Position numbers and translations under genes: made by a program
The notes under the pieces: model-generated
Seen by the model: the letters and a program-made list of their open reading frames with translations, nothing else
Told to the model about the DNA's origin: nothing
Database searches by the model: none
Shown: positions 16,878-25,578 of the stretch, piece after piece
Layout: each line of letters opens with the position of its first letter
Position numbering within the stretch: position 1 is the stretch's first letter
Assembly (NCBI GenBank): GCA_902475855.1
Contig: CABSBF010000010.1
Location: forward strand, 1-54,587
Origin: an uncultured Eubacteriales bacterium
GTDB lineage: Bacteria; Bacillota; Clostridia; Oscillospirales; Oscillospiraceae
Direction of reading: 5' to 3'
DNA length: 54,587 nt

Positions 16878-18335
16878 TCAATGCGGGGTCAACCTGTTCC
16901 TCTGGCGAATCCCCTCTTCTCCCAAAAGGGCGTCGATCATCAGCATTCCTTCATTGATTCCGTCCGTCACGGGCTGTGCATACTTCTCTTCCAGCCCCCG
17001 CAGATCCGGCAGCAGCTCCATATCCTCCAGCAGAAGTACCCCGGACTGTCCACCCTGTAGCTCATGCTGCCGCACACCGGGCATTATCCCGCCTGCGCAA
17101 ATGTCAGGGGATACTTCCCTTTCTGCGCACGCCTTCAGCCGTTCAAACGGGATCCCGCTCAGATGAAAATAGCTCTCTGCAGCCTCGTACAGGTCGACCA
17201 CAGGAACCGGGAGCTCCTGTCTTAGCTGACGGGCAAGGGACGGCTTCATTCCGACAAGGACGATCCCATCCAGCTCCGGCGTTATCTCTAAAAGCTGTTT
17301 CATTCCCTTCGCTTCCCAGTCCTCCCCCACCACAAGGGAAACCGAGTTCATTCTGCCGCCAAGCGGCGTTTCACTTGCTCTATGCAGCAGCAATAAGCGG
17401 GCGGACTCCTTTATCGGCGGCAGCAGCCACAGAAGCTGCCTGGTTCTGCAGCGAAACATTTCCCAAACTTTATCCAGATCCACCTCGACAAAAGCAAGAG
17501 GATCGCCTGTGCGCTCGGTGATGCGTTTTCTAAACTCGCTGGGGGATACTCCAAGGAATCTTTTGAAGTACTTGTAGTAGTACCGCACCGCGGAGAAACC
17601 GCACTGTTCAGAGACTTCAGAGAGGCTCAGTCTGGTGTTTGTCAGCAATCGGACAGAGTGAATAATCCGGTAGTAACTCAAAAGCTCACTAAAGCTGATC
17701 CCATATTTCTTTTTGAATTCCTTGGAGAGGTATTGTGACGACACATGCTCCTGGTCTACCAGGTCGGAAAGCCGGATCTTATCGTTTAGATTGTCGATGA
17801 TATAGGCATTGATGCTGTTGAACCGGGCCTTATGCAGGTCTTCATTGGGGATGTGATTGAGAACATTATTGTAACTGTCAAAATGTTCTACCAGCAGCTG
17901 CAGCAGCCGCTCCACGGTGCTATTGAGGGATGGCGCCGCGGACATATAGTCGGACAGAACTTCGCGCAGCAGTGCTCTGAGGCTGTCCAGTTTTTCTTCA
18001 TCCACCTGGCTGGGAAATATAAAATCAAAGCTGCAGTTTAAGATCATTCGATCGATGCGCTCGCATCTGCTCTTGGCGAACTCGCCGTCCACGGTAAAAA
18101 GTAAGACCGTATTGTCAGTCTGAGAAAACAGGCGTACCGGCTCATTGATTCCGATGATCTCCACCGCGTCGCGAGATAACCTTTTTGCTCCCGACGTGAA
18201 TTGGATCGACACCTCTCCCTCTACCACATAAAGCACTCTCAGATTTTCCGAGACGTCAAAAGATGTACTGGGCAAAATCTGACAGGCCGAAATTGTGACG
18301 GCCTCCTGCCCGGTGTATTTCAGGTTTTTTCCCAT
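16878..18335 (-). CDS. AraC-family regulator with C-terminal Asp/Glu/hydantoin-racemase-like sensor domain
   Basis: 485 residues from the ATG at 18335, which has GGGGTGAT, a long match to the anti-SD, 7 bases upstream; an in-frame ATG at 18365 is the alternative. Numbering from 18335: residues 1-90 form a cupin-like sensor (YVVEGEVSIQF); residues 173-273 hold two AraC helix-turn-helices (IRLSDLVDQEHVSSQYLSKEF, LSEVSEQCGFSAVRYYYKYFKR). Residues about 310-472 resemble the racemase encoded at 20081-20776: DGIVLVGMKPSLARQL/VPVVDLYEAAE matches its DGVIIGCFGDPGVQLA/VPVVGIAESAY, and QPVTDGINEGMLMIDAL matches LPFFDGVQQAVMLLEGM. Both catalytic Cys positions are changed (to Met/Gly and Glu), so I infer a ligand-binding, non-catalytic domain sensing the pathway compound. 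It faces the ureide operon. Confidence 0.85.
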   Translation of the reverse strand: MGKNLKYTGQEAVTISACQILPSTSFDVSENLRVLYVVEGEVSIQFTSGAKRLSRDAVEIIGINEPVRLFSQTDNTVLLFTVDGEFAKSRCERIDRMILNCSFDFIFPSQVDEEKLDSLRALLREVLSDYMSAAPSLNSTVERLLQLLVEHFDSYNNVLNHIPNEDLHKARFNSINAYIIDNLNDKIRLSDLVDQEHVSSQYLSKEFKKKYGISFSELLSYYRIIHSVRLLTNTRLSLSEVSEQCGFSAVRYYYKYFKRFLGVSPSEFRKRITERTGDPLAFVEVDLDKVWEMFRCRTRQLLWLLPPIKESARLLLLHRASETPLGGRMNSVSLVVGEDWEAKGMKQLLEITPELDGIVLVGMKPSLARQLRQELPVPVVDLYEAAESYFHLSGIPFERLKACAEREVSPDICAGGIMPGVRQHELQGGQSGVLLLEDMELLPDLRGLEEKYAQPVTDGINEGMLMIDALLGEEGIRQRNRLTPH

Positions 18336-18440
18336 TGTGTATATCACCCCGAAAGTTCTCGTCATTCAACCCCACATACTTTGCCGGACGCAGGGTATCA
18401 TGCTTTGCTGTTTGGCGGCTCGCCATTGAAGTTTGTACTA

Positions 18441-18469
18441 ATTATACATGAAAGAGAGCACTTTGTAAA
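18441..18469 (-). promoter_or_regulatory. promoter of the AraC-family regulator
   Basis: Reading leftward: TTTACA (18469-18464), exactly 17 bases, TATAAT (18446-18441), about 105 bases upstream of the chosen start. Close to consensus. Confidence 0.7.
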
Positions 18470-18560
18470 GCTGGCTCCCCCCCTCTCCCGACGCCAGCAG
18501 CACCGAATTATGCCAGTGCAAGTGGGAAGAATCGTATCGTAGACAGTCAAAAATCGTGCC

Positions 18561-18589
18561 TTTACGCCATATGGGGGAAAGAGTATTAT
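18561..18589 (+). promoter_or_regulatory. promoter of the ureide operon
   Basis: TTTACG (18561-18566), 17 bases, TATTAT (18584-18589), 100 bases before the allantoinase-like start. The 354-base divergent region 18336-18689 would hold the AraC binding sites; I see no clear repeat that marks them. Confidence 0.5.
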
Positions 18590-18689
18590 ATGCATATTAG
18601 AAAAGCGCTTTTCTACTTCCAAGGGATTTTTCCAGCACACTGCGGCTCCCACAAAACGGATATTCCGCAGTCGGTACAGGAGGAATGTT

Positions 18690-20072
18690 ATGTATGATCT
18701 GATTGTTAAAAATGGAATTTTGGTTCTCCCGGAGGGGCCGGTGACAGGTTCCATTCTGGTCAAGGATGGAACGATCGTCTCCATCACGACGGACACGGTC
18801 CATGAGGAGGCGGCCCGCACAATAGACGCAAGCGGGTGTTATGTATTACCCGGAGCCATAGACCCGCACAGCCACCTGAACGATCCGGGATATACGGAGA
18901 GCGAGGACTTTCTGACCGGCACGCGCTCGGCAGCCGCCGGCGGATTTACCACCGTCCTTGAAATGCCCATTTCAAACCCCATCCCGTCCAGTTACGAGCT
19001 TCTGAAAATGAAAAAGGAGATTCTGGAGCAAAAGGCTGTGATCGATTTTGGCCTGTGGGGGAGCCTCATCAACGGAAATGAGAAAGAGCTGCCGGGCATA
19101 GCGGAGTTCGGCGCGGTCGGAGTAAAGGCCTTCTTGACCGAAGACCCCCTCTACCCCGCGGTCAACTGGGGACTCATCGTGCAGTATATGCCGTGGCTGG
19201 AGCGCAGCGGACTGCTGTTTGCCCTTCATTGCGAAACGCCGGAAATCAATGATGCCTTCCTGGCGTCTCTCGTGCAGCGGCAAATGAACGATCCCCGCTG
19301 CTACTCAGACAGCCGCCCGCCCATCTCCGAGCTGGTTGCCGTCAACACCTTCGCCTTTTTGGCCAAGCAGTACCCCAAGTGCCGGTTCTATCTGGTACAC
19401 GCCAGCCTGGCAGGCTCCGTGGACTTGTCCCTAGCGGCCCGGGCGCAGGGCGGACAAATTTATGTGGAGACCTGCCCGCACTACTTGGCGATGACACAGC
19501 AGGATCTGACCCGCTACGGGCCCTTTGCCGTCTGCAATCCTCCGCTTCGCCCGAAAGAGGAGCAGGACGCCCTCTGGGAGCGGATGCTGGCCGGCAAGAT
19601 CGACTGCATCGGCTCCGACCACGCACCCTTTTTGTACGCTGAAAAATGTCAGGGCAAGGACCGCATTTGGGATGCACCTCCGGGCTTCACGGGGATCCAG
19701 ACCTGCTACCCGCTGCTTTTCCAGGAGGCAGTCCAGAAACGCGGGATGAGCGTGGAACAGTTCGCCGCAGTCACCAGTACAAATACGGCCAAGCTGTTCG
19801 GGCTCTATCCCCAAAAGGGCAGCTTGATGGTAGGAACGGATGCGGATATCACCGTTTTGGATCCCAACCAGACCTGGACGGTCGCCAAGGAAGACCTTTT
19901 CTACAAGGAGCGCTGGAGTCCCTTCATTGGCTGGGATATCTCGTGCAAGGTGGCGAGCACTGTTGTACGAGGCAATGTGGTCTATGACGGCTCGTCCGTC
20001 TGCGTACCGGCTGGCTTCGGGCAGTTTATCTGCCCCGGCGACGCTCAAGCGTCCCACAGCTCCGGGAGGTGA
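18690..20072 (+). CDS. allantoinase/hydantoinase-type cyclic amidohydrolase
   Basis: 460 residues, close to AllB (about 453). Strong AGGAGG before the ATG. Metal ligands of the amidohydrolase fold can be placed: DPHSHLNDPG (His-x-His), GVKAFL (lysine that is carboxylated to bridge the metals), ALHCET, LVHAS, and GSDHAPF (the catalytic Asp). The segment ESEDFLTGTRSAAAGGFTTVLEMP and the C-terminal FGQFI resemble allantoinase more than dihydropyrimidinase. It would open a five-membered ureide ring (allantoin or a 5-substituted hydantoin) to the N-carbamoyl acid. The racemase gene overlaps its end through the shared ribosome site, and a carbamoylase gene follows, giving the classic ring-opening, racemising and decarbamoylating trio. 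Confidence 0.88.
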   Translation: MYDLIVKNGILVLPEGPVTGSILVKDGTIVSITTDTVHEEAARTIDASGCYVLPGAIDPHSHLNDPGYTESEDFLTGTRSAAAGGFTTVLEMPISNPIPSSYELLKMKKEILEQKAVIDFGLWGSLINGNEKELPGIAEFGAVGVKAFLTEDPLYPAVNWGLIVQYMPWLERSGLLFALHCETPEINDAFLASLVQRQMNDPRCYSDSRPPISELVAVNTFAFLAKQYPKCRFYLVHASLAGSVDLSLAARAQGGQIYVETCPHYLAMTQQDLTRYGPFAVCNPPLRPKEEQDALWERMLAGKIDCIGSDHAPFLYAEKCQGKDRIWDAPPGFTGIQTCYPLLFQEAVQKRGMSVEQFAAVTSTNTAKLFGLYPQKGSLMVGTDADITVLDPNQTWTVAKEDLFYKERWSPFIGWDISCKVASTVVRGNVVYDGSSVCVPAGFGQFICPGDAQASHSSGR

Positions 20073-20080
20073 AGTCAGAC

Positions 20081-20776
20081 GTGAAGTTACTGATCTTAAA
20101 TCCGAACACCACCACCGCCATCACCCAGCGGCTGCTGCGGGCAGCGCAGGAAGTCTGTTCTCCGGGCACTTCCATATGTGCCCAGCAGGTTCCCTCCGGT
20201 TCGCCCGCCATTACAACAGAGCTGGACGAACTGAAGGCTCAGGTGGCGGTCCTCGATTACCTCGACCGCCACATCGACCTCTATGACGGCGTGATCATCG
20301 GCTGCTTTGGCGATCCGGGCGTTCAATTGGCAAAGGAGCGGTATTCCGTTCCCGTCGTGGGCATTGCGGAGTCCGCCTATCACATGGCGTGTCTAACAGG
20401 CAAACGATTTAGCGTACTTTCCACCGGAACGCGCCGTGAAAGCCGCCTGACGTGGGATATGCTGGACCGCTGCGGTCTGCGCGGCAAGTGCCAGCAGGTA
20501 TACCCTCTTGGGATGGATCTGACATCGATCTCGGAGGAATCTCTTCCCCAGATCCGGCAGTATGCGGCGCAGATGCTGGAAGAGGATGATTGCGACAGTG
20601 TGGTTCTGGCCTGCGCAGCTCTGGCGGGAATGGGACGGCCGCTGACCGAGGCCTTTGGTCTGCCGTTTTTCGACGGCGTCCAGCAGGCTGTGATGCTGTT
20701 GGAGGGAATGCTCCAACCCCGATACGCCGCCGCGATCCACGGGCAAGCGCCGACTCCTCTCCCCCCTTCGATCTAA
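20081..20776 (+). CDS. hydantoin/allantoin racemase (Asp/Glu racemase superfamily)
   Basis: 231 residues from the GTG at 20081; GGGAGGTGA at 20064-20072 overlaps the upstream stop codon and sits 8 bases before it, which decides this start over the GTG at 20069. The N-terminus LLILNPNTTTAIT is the signature of hydantoin racemases, and the two catalytic cysteines are present: IIGCFGDPG (Cys75) and VVLACAALAG (Cys178). Reaction: racemisation at C5 of a hydantoin or of allantoin, so that both enantiomers reach the stereospecific hydrolase. A homologue (HpxA) works as allantoin racemase in Klebsiella. Translationally coupled to the amidohydrolase gene. Confidence 0.88.
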   Translation: MKLLILNPNTTTAITQRLLRAAQEVCSPGTSICAQQVPSGSPAITTELDELKAQVAVLDYLDRHIDLYDGVIIGCFGDPGVQLAKERYSVPVVGIAESAYHMACLTGKRFSVLSTGTRRESRLTWDMLDRCGLRGKCQQVYPLGMDLTSISEESLPQIRQYAAQMLEEDDCDSVVLACAALAGMGRPLTEAFGLPFFDGVQQAVMLLEGMLQPRYAAAIHGQAPTPLPPSI

Positions 20777-20815
20777 CAGCCCGGTTTCATCCCATACGAA
20801 CTGTGAGGTATCAAC

Positions 20816-22057
20816 ATGGACAATCTTCCTTCCTTTGACGGAGCTATGCTGGAACGGCGATTGCAAGACCTATCCGCCTGTTCCGCCCATCCCTGTGGTC
20901 TGTGGCGCGCCGCGTACACCCAAGAGGACGCCGCCGCCAAGGAGATCCTGAGCCGGTGGTTTGCCGAGGAGGGGTTCACCTCTACCCGCACCGACTGTGT
21001 GGGCAATCAGTACGGACTTCTTCAGGGAACCTCCAAGGAGCCGGGCACGATTCTGATCGGCTCGCATCTGGACACGGTGAAAAACGCAGGGATATACGAC
21101 GGAACCGTGGGAATTCTTCTGGGCATCTGCGCTGCGGGCGCACTGGCAAAGCATTTTGGCCCCCCAAAACGAAATGTGGAGGTCGGCGCGTTTGTGGAGG
21201 AAGAGGGAAGCCGTTTTCCCGCCGCCTCTTATCTGGGCAGCCGGGCAATTAACGGATTCTTCTCCGCTCAGGAGCTGGAGCTGACGGACGATCAGGGCGT
21301 TTCGCTGGCGCAGGCCGCCGCCGCGGCGGGCTATCCCATCGAGTGCTTTCCCTCGGCGGTGCGGAATGACCTCATCTGCTACATTGAGCCTCACATTGAG
21401 CAGGGCTGTGTACTGGACCGAACTCAGACGCAGATCGGCCTTGTGGAAGCGATCACCGGTTTTACTCTGCTGACCGCGACGGTATCCGGCCGGGCAGATC
21501 ACGCCGGGACAACGCCCATGACCATGCGGCACGACGCCCTTTTGGCAGCCTCCGGCATGATCAGCAGGATGCCGGACTTACTCTCTTCTCAGCAGAGCAG
21601 CGATACCATCACCGTAGGCTCCATATCCGCCCAACCGGGAAGCAGCAATGTGGTCCCCGACTGTGTGGAATTCACCGTGGATGTGAGATCCACCAGTGCG
21701 GAAAGGCTGGATCATCTATGCCGCGCGGTGGACGAACTGTGCCGGCAGCAGGCAGGACTGCACGGCTGCTCCGTACAGCTGACACGGAATCTTTATATCC
21801 CGCCCGTTTCTCTTGACGCGCGCCTGATCGATCAGTTGGAGGACTGCTGCCATGCGCTGGACCTCACCTGCCGTCGGATGCCCAGCGGTGCGGGGCACGA
21901 CTGTATGCACTTTGCGCCCAGAACTCCCTCTGCAATGTTCTTCCTTCCCAGTAAGGATGGACGCAGCCACTGCCCCCAGGAGTACACATCGCCCGAGCAG
22001 CTATCTTACGGCGCCGGTCTTCTGGCAAAGCTGCTGTACCAACTGGCGTGGGTCTGA
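20816..22057 (+). CDS. M20 family N-carbamoyl-amino-acid / allantoate amidohydrolase
   Basis: 413 residues, typical for HyuC/AllC proteins. Metal-site motifs: IGSHLDTVKNAGIYDG (His, Asp), FVEEEGSRFP (Glu-Glu), IEPHIEQG (His) and GRSHCPQEYTSPEQ (the closing His). ADHAGTTPM and GSSNVVPDCVEFTVDVR are the substrate-binding and lid segments of this branch. It would cleave the carbamoyl group from the ring-opened product, releasing an amino acid (or ureidoglycine from allantoate) plus carbon dioxide and ammonia. It starts 39 bases after the racemase gene. Whether the substrate is allantoate or a carbamoyl amino acid cannot be settled from sequence alone. Confidence 0.88.
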   Translation: MDNLPSFDGAMLERRLQDLSACSAHPCGLWRAAYTQEDAAAKEILSRWFAEEGFTSTRTDCVGNQYGLLQGTSKEPGTILIGSHLDTVKNAGIYDGTVGILLGICAAGALAKHFGPPKRNVEVGAFVEEEGSRFPAASYLGSRAINGFFSAQELELTDDQGVSLAQAAAAAGYPIECFPSAVRNDLICYIEPHIEQGCVLDRTQTQIGLVEAITGFTLLTATVSGRADHAGTTPMTMRHDALLAASGMISRMPDLLSSQQSSDTITVGSISAQPGSSNVVPDCVEFTVDVRSTSAERLDHLCRAVDELCRQQAGLHGCSVQLTRNLYIPPVSLDARLIDQLEDCCHALDLTCRRMPSGAGHDCMHFAPRTPSAMFFLPSKDGRSHCPQEYTSPEQLSYGAGLLAKLLYQLAWV

Positions 22058-22162
22058 TGACCGAAGGACAGATCACTTTTTCCATTTTCATGCGGCACGG
22101 AGGTGCCCGATAAGGTTTCACCGCAACTATAATCAAACACTCTTTATAGGAGGGACTAATAA

Positions 22163-23503
22163 ATGGATGTAAGTTATGGATTTCTAAGTGTTTTACCACT
22201 GATTTTAATGATCGTTCTGGCCGTTATTACCAAGAAGGTCCTTGAACCCGTTATTCTGTGCACTCTGCTGGCATTCATCATCTCGGACAAAGCGAACTTT
22301 TTCTTTGCCTGGGCAAGCGCTCTGGAGGCCGAGGTATCAAACTTCGCCTACTTCACCCTAGTATTTGCCTCCATCGGCGCGCTGATCCGCCTCCTGATGA
22401 AATCTAACAGCGTGATCGGATTTTCCAGGCTGCTATCGAAATTCATCAAAAGCAGGCGCTCTGCGCTGATGGCCACATGGCTCGCGGGCATCCTTGTCTT
22501 TGCCGATGACTTCATCAATTCGCTGGGTGTCGGCACTTCCATGCGCACGCTCACGGATAAGTACCATGTCTCGCGTGAGTTTCTGGCTTACACGATCAAC
22601 TCCACGGGCGCCATCGTTTGTATCCTTGTTCCCATGTCCACATGGGGCGCCTTCCTGACCTCTCAGTTTGAAAAGTACCCGGTCACTGGCTCTGCTCTTT
22701 CCGACTATCTGCACGCCATCCCCTATATGTTCTACTGCTGGGCCGCGCTGCTGCTTGTCCCGCTGTTCATTTTCCGTATCGTTCCGCTGTTTGGAAAGAT
22801 GAAGCAGGCAGAGCTGAGAGCTGCTGGCGGTCAGGTGTTCCCCGACGGCTGCACGCAGCCCGCGCAGGAAACGGTGGAGGAGGATTCCGTCGGCCATGCG
22901 TTAGACTTTATCATTCCCATGCTGCTGTTTGTGGTGTTAGGCATCTACTGGGGCAGCATCCCCAACGCCATTTTTGTGGCCATTTTCTCCTGCGCGGTCC
23001 TTTATCTGCCCAGAAAGATCATGACCTTCGGCGAGTTTATGGACAGCATCGTTGAAGGCGTCAAGGACATGGTGTCGGTCATGATGCTGCTGGTGTTCGT
23101 GTTCCTTCTGGGCACCTGCTGCAGCAATATGGGCGCCACGGAGTACATCACCTCTGTCCTCAGCCCCATCATGATCCCCGCTATTCTTCCCTTTGCCACC
23201 TTCCTGGGTGTCTCCCTGCTGGCGATCGGCACCGGCAGCTTCTGGGGTTCTGCCGCCATCGCCCTACCGGTGTTTCTGGAGCTGGGCGCGGCTGCCGGCG
23301 CAAATCCCTATCACATTTTCGGCGCGGCCGCTTCCGCCATCGCACTTGCCTCTCACATTAGCTTCTGGAATGACGCGGTGACCGTGACCTGCAGTGCCTG
23401 TGAGATCCGCAACAGCGACTATGCCCAGACCACCACGCCCCTGCTGATCATTCCCTTCGCGGTGGCCTGCATCGGCTACCTCATCATTGGATTTATGCAC
23501 TGA
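22163..23503 (+). CDS. NhaC-family membrane transporter
   Basis: 446 residues with about eleven hydrophobic segments. The blocks WLAGILVFADDFINSLGVGTSM, YTINSTGAIVCILVPMSTW and HISFWNDAVTVTCSACEI are characteristic of NhaC-type antiporters (ion transporter superfamily). AGGAGGG lies upstream of the ATG at 22163. Some family members exchange protons or sodium for organic compounds, such as malate/lactate antiporters. Placed between the carbamoylase and deaminase genes, 105 bases after the first and 86 before the second, it probably brings in or exchanges the ureide or its product; that role is inferred from position only. Confidence 0.82.
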   Translation: MDVSYGFLSVLPLILMIVLAVITKKVLEPVILCTLLAFIISDKANFFFAWASALEAEVSNFAYFTLVFASIGALIRLLMKSNSVIGFSRLLSKFIKSRRSALMATWLAGILVFADDFINSLGVGTSMRTLTDKYHVSREFLAYTINSTGAIVCILVPMSTWGAFLTSQFEKYPVTGSALSDYLHAIPYMFYCWAALLLVPLFIFRIVPLFGKMKQAELRAAGGQVFPDGCTQPAQETVEEDSVGHALDFIIPMLLFVVLGIYWGSIPNAIFVAIFSCAVLYLPRKIMTFGEFMDSIVEGVKDMVSVMMLLVFVFLLGTCCSNMGATEYITSVLSPIMIPAILPFATFLGVSLLAIGTGSFWGSAAIALPVFLELGAAAGANPYHIFGAAASAIALASHISFWNDAVTVTCSACEIRNSDYAQTTTPLLIIPFAVACIGYLIIGFMH

Positions 23504-23589
23504 TCTCGCCGCTGTCCCGGCTCGGACAGCACGCCTTACTATGCAGTACCCCAATTCACCCAACACCGTTTTAGAAAGGACGATAGAAA

Positions 23590-24966
23590 ATGGGAAAAAC
23601 TTTTATTCGCGGTAAGCAAGTGATCACAGTTGACTCCAAGGACACCATTCTCAACGACGGCCTGGTGGTCGTGGAGGATGATAAGATTTTAGAGGTGGGC
23701 GCCTATGCAGACCTGAAACCGAAGTATCAGGATGTTCCTGGCGAATGGGTAGAGTTCCCCAACGGCGTGATCTTACCCGGTCTGGTTTGCAGCCATACCC
23801 ATATGGACCAGAGCCTGATGCGAGGGATCGGCTGTCATCTGCCCATGGAACAGTGGGTCACCAATGTGGTGTATCGGATGCACAGCAAAATGGGCCGGCA
23901 GGAAAACTATGACGCAGCCCGACTCAATATGCTGGAGATGATCTCCACGGGCACGACCTGCTTTGCCGACAGCCACTTTGTCAATCACTTCAAGGACGGC
24001 GTGGACGGCGTCGCAGACGCTATGATCGAGATGGGTATGCGCGGCTATCTCTCCAGAGGCACCATCGATCTGCACCCCTATCCCGGTGTGCCTGACAGCA
24101 TCATTGAGTCCGTGGACTTCGTGGAAAAGGAAGCTGTGCGCTGCATCGAGACCTATCACAACACGCAAAACGGCCGCATCCGTGTCAGCGTCGAGCCCGT
24201 CTGCGTGACAGACTGCAGCCTGGACATGATGAAGATGCTCTATGGCTTGGCAGAGACCTATGACACGATGTTCCAGATCCACGCCGTGGAGACCTATCCG
24301 GAATTCTGCACGGTAAAGGGTCAGTACGGCTGCGGCGAGATCGAATTTCTGGATCGCAACGGTATGCTCAGCGAGCGCACGCTGCTGATCCACTCCATCT
24401 GGATCACCCCCAAGGAAAAGGTCCTGATCGCTCAGCGCAAGGCCAATGTCAACCACAATCCGGCAGGAAATATGCTGTTAGGCGATGGCACCGCCCCCAT
24501 TCCCGACCTCGTTGCCATGGGTGTCAACGTGGGTCTTGGCGTGGACGGCGCCTCCACCAACAACAGTCAGGACATGATCGAAACGATGAAACTGGGTGCC
24601 CTGCTCCACCGAAACTCCACCCTGAACGCAGGAGTCTTCACCGCCTATGACATGATCAAGATGGCCACCATTGGCAGCGCCAGAGCCATCGGTTGGGCGG
24701 ATGAGATCGGTTCCCTGGAGGTTGGGAAAAAGGCGGACTTGATCGTGGTAAGCACTAACTCCCCCGCCATGACGCCCAGCCTGGCCAACATCAACAACCT
24801 GGTGTTCTCCGGCTGCGGAAGAGATGTGGACACCGTGATGATCGACGGACGTTTTGTTATGAAGAACCGGAAGATGCTCTTTGTGGACGAGAAGGAGATC
24901 CTCACCAGAGCAACTCAGACCGCCCAGCGGGTGGCCGAGGAAACCGGCGTTCTCCACCTGATTTGA
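23590..24966 (+). CDS. deaminase-type metal-dependent amidohydrolase (SsnA/guanine deaminase/AtzB family)
   Basis: 458 residues. Catalytic pattern of the aminohydrolase branch: CSHTHMDQ (His-x-His), QIHAVET (His and the proton-shuttling Glu), LIHSIW (His), NHNPAGNMLLG and GVDGASTNNSQD (Asp). The combination HxxE and SxxNNSQD fits deaminases or chlorohydrolases of the TrzA/AtzB/SsnA group rather than urea-forming enzymes. Substrates in the group include guanine, 8-oxoguanine, cytosine, adenosine derivatives and imidazoles. It closes the ureide operon and is followed by a strong terminator. In anaerobic purine-degrading gut bacteria SsnA-like proteins occur with hydantoinase-like genes, which supports a nitrogen-ring catabolic role here. 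Confidence 0.85.
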   Translation: MGKTFIRGKQVITVDSKDTILNDGLVVVEDDKILEVGAYADLKPKYQDVPGEWVEFPNGVILPGLVCSHTHMDQSLMRGIGCHLPMEQWVTNVVYRMHSKMGRQENYDAARLNMLEMISTGTTCFADSHFVNHFKDGVDGVADAMIEMGMRGYLSRGTIDLHPYPGVPDSIIESVDFVEKEAVRCIETYHNTQNGRIRVSVEPVCVTDCSLDMMKMLYGLAETYDTMFQIHAVETYPEFCTVKGQYGCGEIEFLDRNGMLSERTLLIHSIWITPKEKVLIAQRKANVNHNPAGNMLLGDGTAPIPDLVAMGVNVGLGVDGASTNNSQDMIETMKLGALLHRNSTLNAGVFTAYDMIKMATIGSARAIGWADEIGSLEVGKKADLIVVSTNSPAMTPSLANINNLVFSGCGRDVDTVMIDGRFVMKNRKMLFVDEKEILTRATQTAQRVAEETGVLHLI

Positions 24967-25030
24967 TCCGGCCTCTCTCTCAAGGCATAGATTCCCCGGC
25001 AAAAAAGCGCGCTGCAAAATAGCACGCAGA

Positions 25031-25076
25031 AAAAGGCGGGTAAGCGACCCCGAAAAGGGACGCTTACCCGCCTTTT
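25031..25076 (+). terminator. terminator of the ureide operon
   Basis: Arms AAAAGGCGGGTAAGCG (25031-25046) and complement (25061-25076) with a T tract ending TTTTTTCA. It separates the ureide operon from the BCCT gene. Confidence 0.88.
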
Positions 25077-25079
25077 TTC

Positions 25080-25578
25080 ATTTAAGGAGATTAGTGAGAA
25101 AGCAAATCTGGGAGTAGAATTTTTACGATGAATTCATATTGAGGATCTCTTACTATCTATATTCCAATAACAGTCTGATTTTAGACCTCTCTACTTCTAT
25201 TCTTAGCGAAACAGGGTTTTGCCTGACTATACCAGGAGATACGTCTCATTACTTTTCCCCGATCCATTCCGCAAATCGTAAGAATAATGAAAAACGGATC
25301 TCTCTTTTTTCGCGCGAGGGAAGAACCAACGGGGAAATTTCTTTTTTCGCAGGTGCTTATTCAAACACCAGTCATAGATGGCCTTGTGCAAAAACTGATC
25401 CTCGCCGTCTTCATCAACAACAGCGAAATCGTCGGTCATTGCATCCACCGCAAAAAAATAGTGCAGTGCTTGCGGAGTTGTTGTCGAATCCCACAGATTT
25501 TCAACGCTAATTAAACTGTAGGTGATTATAATAATCGCATCTGGAAACCACGCAGATACATTCATAAGGAGGGACAAA
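25080..25578. other. AT-rich intergenic region before the BCCT transporter gene
   Basis: About 500 bases without a supported gene. On the minus strand at about 25300-25500 a frame reads FFAVDAMTDDFAVVDEDG and AIYDWCLNKHLRKKK, which looks like the middle of a real protein but has no recognisable start, ribosome site or family; it may be a decayed gene. The rest may be a leader or promoter region for the transporter gene. No clear riboswitch was recognised. Confidence 0.35.

Noticed and set aside
18690..20072. Dihydroorotase or dihydropyrimidinase as identity of the cyclic amidohydrolase
   Set aside because: Segments around the carboxylated lysine and the C-terminal FGQFI fit allantoinase better; no pyrimidine genes are nearby. 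Hydantoinase activity remains open.
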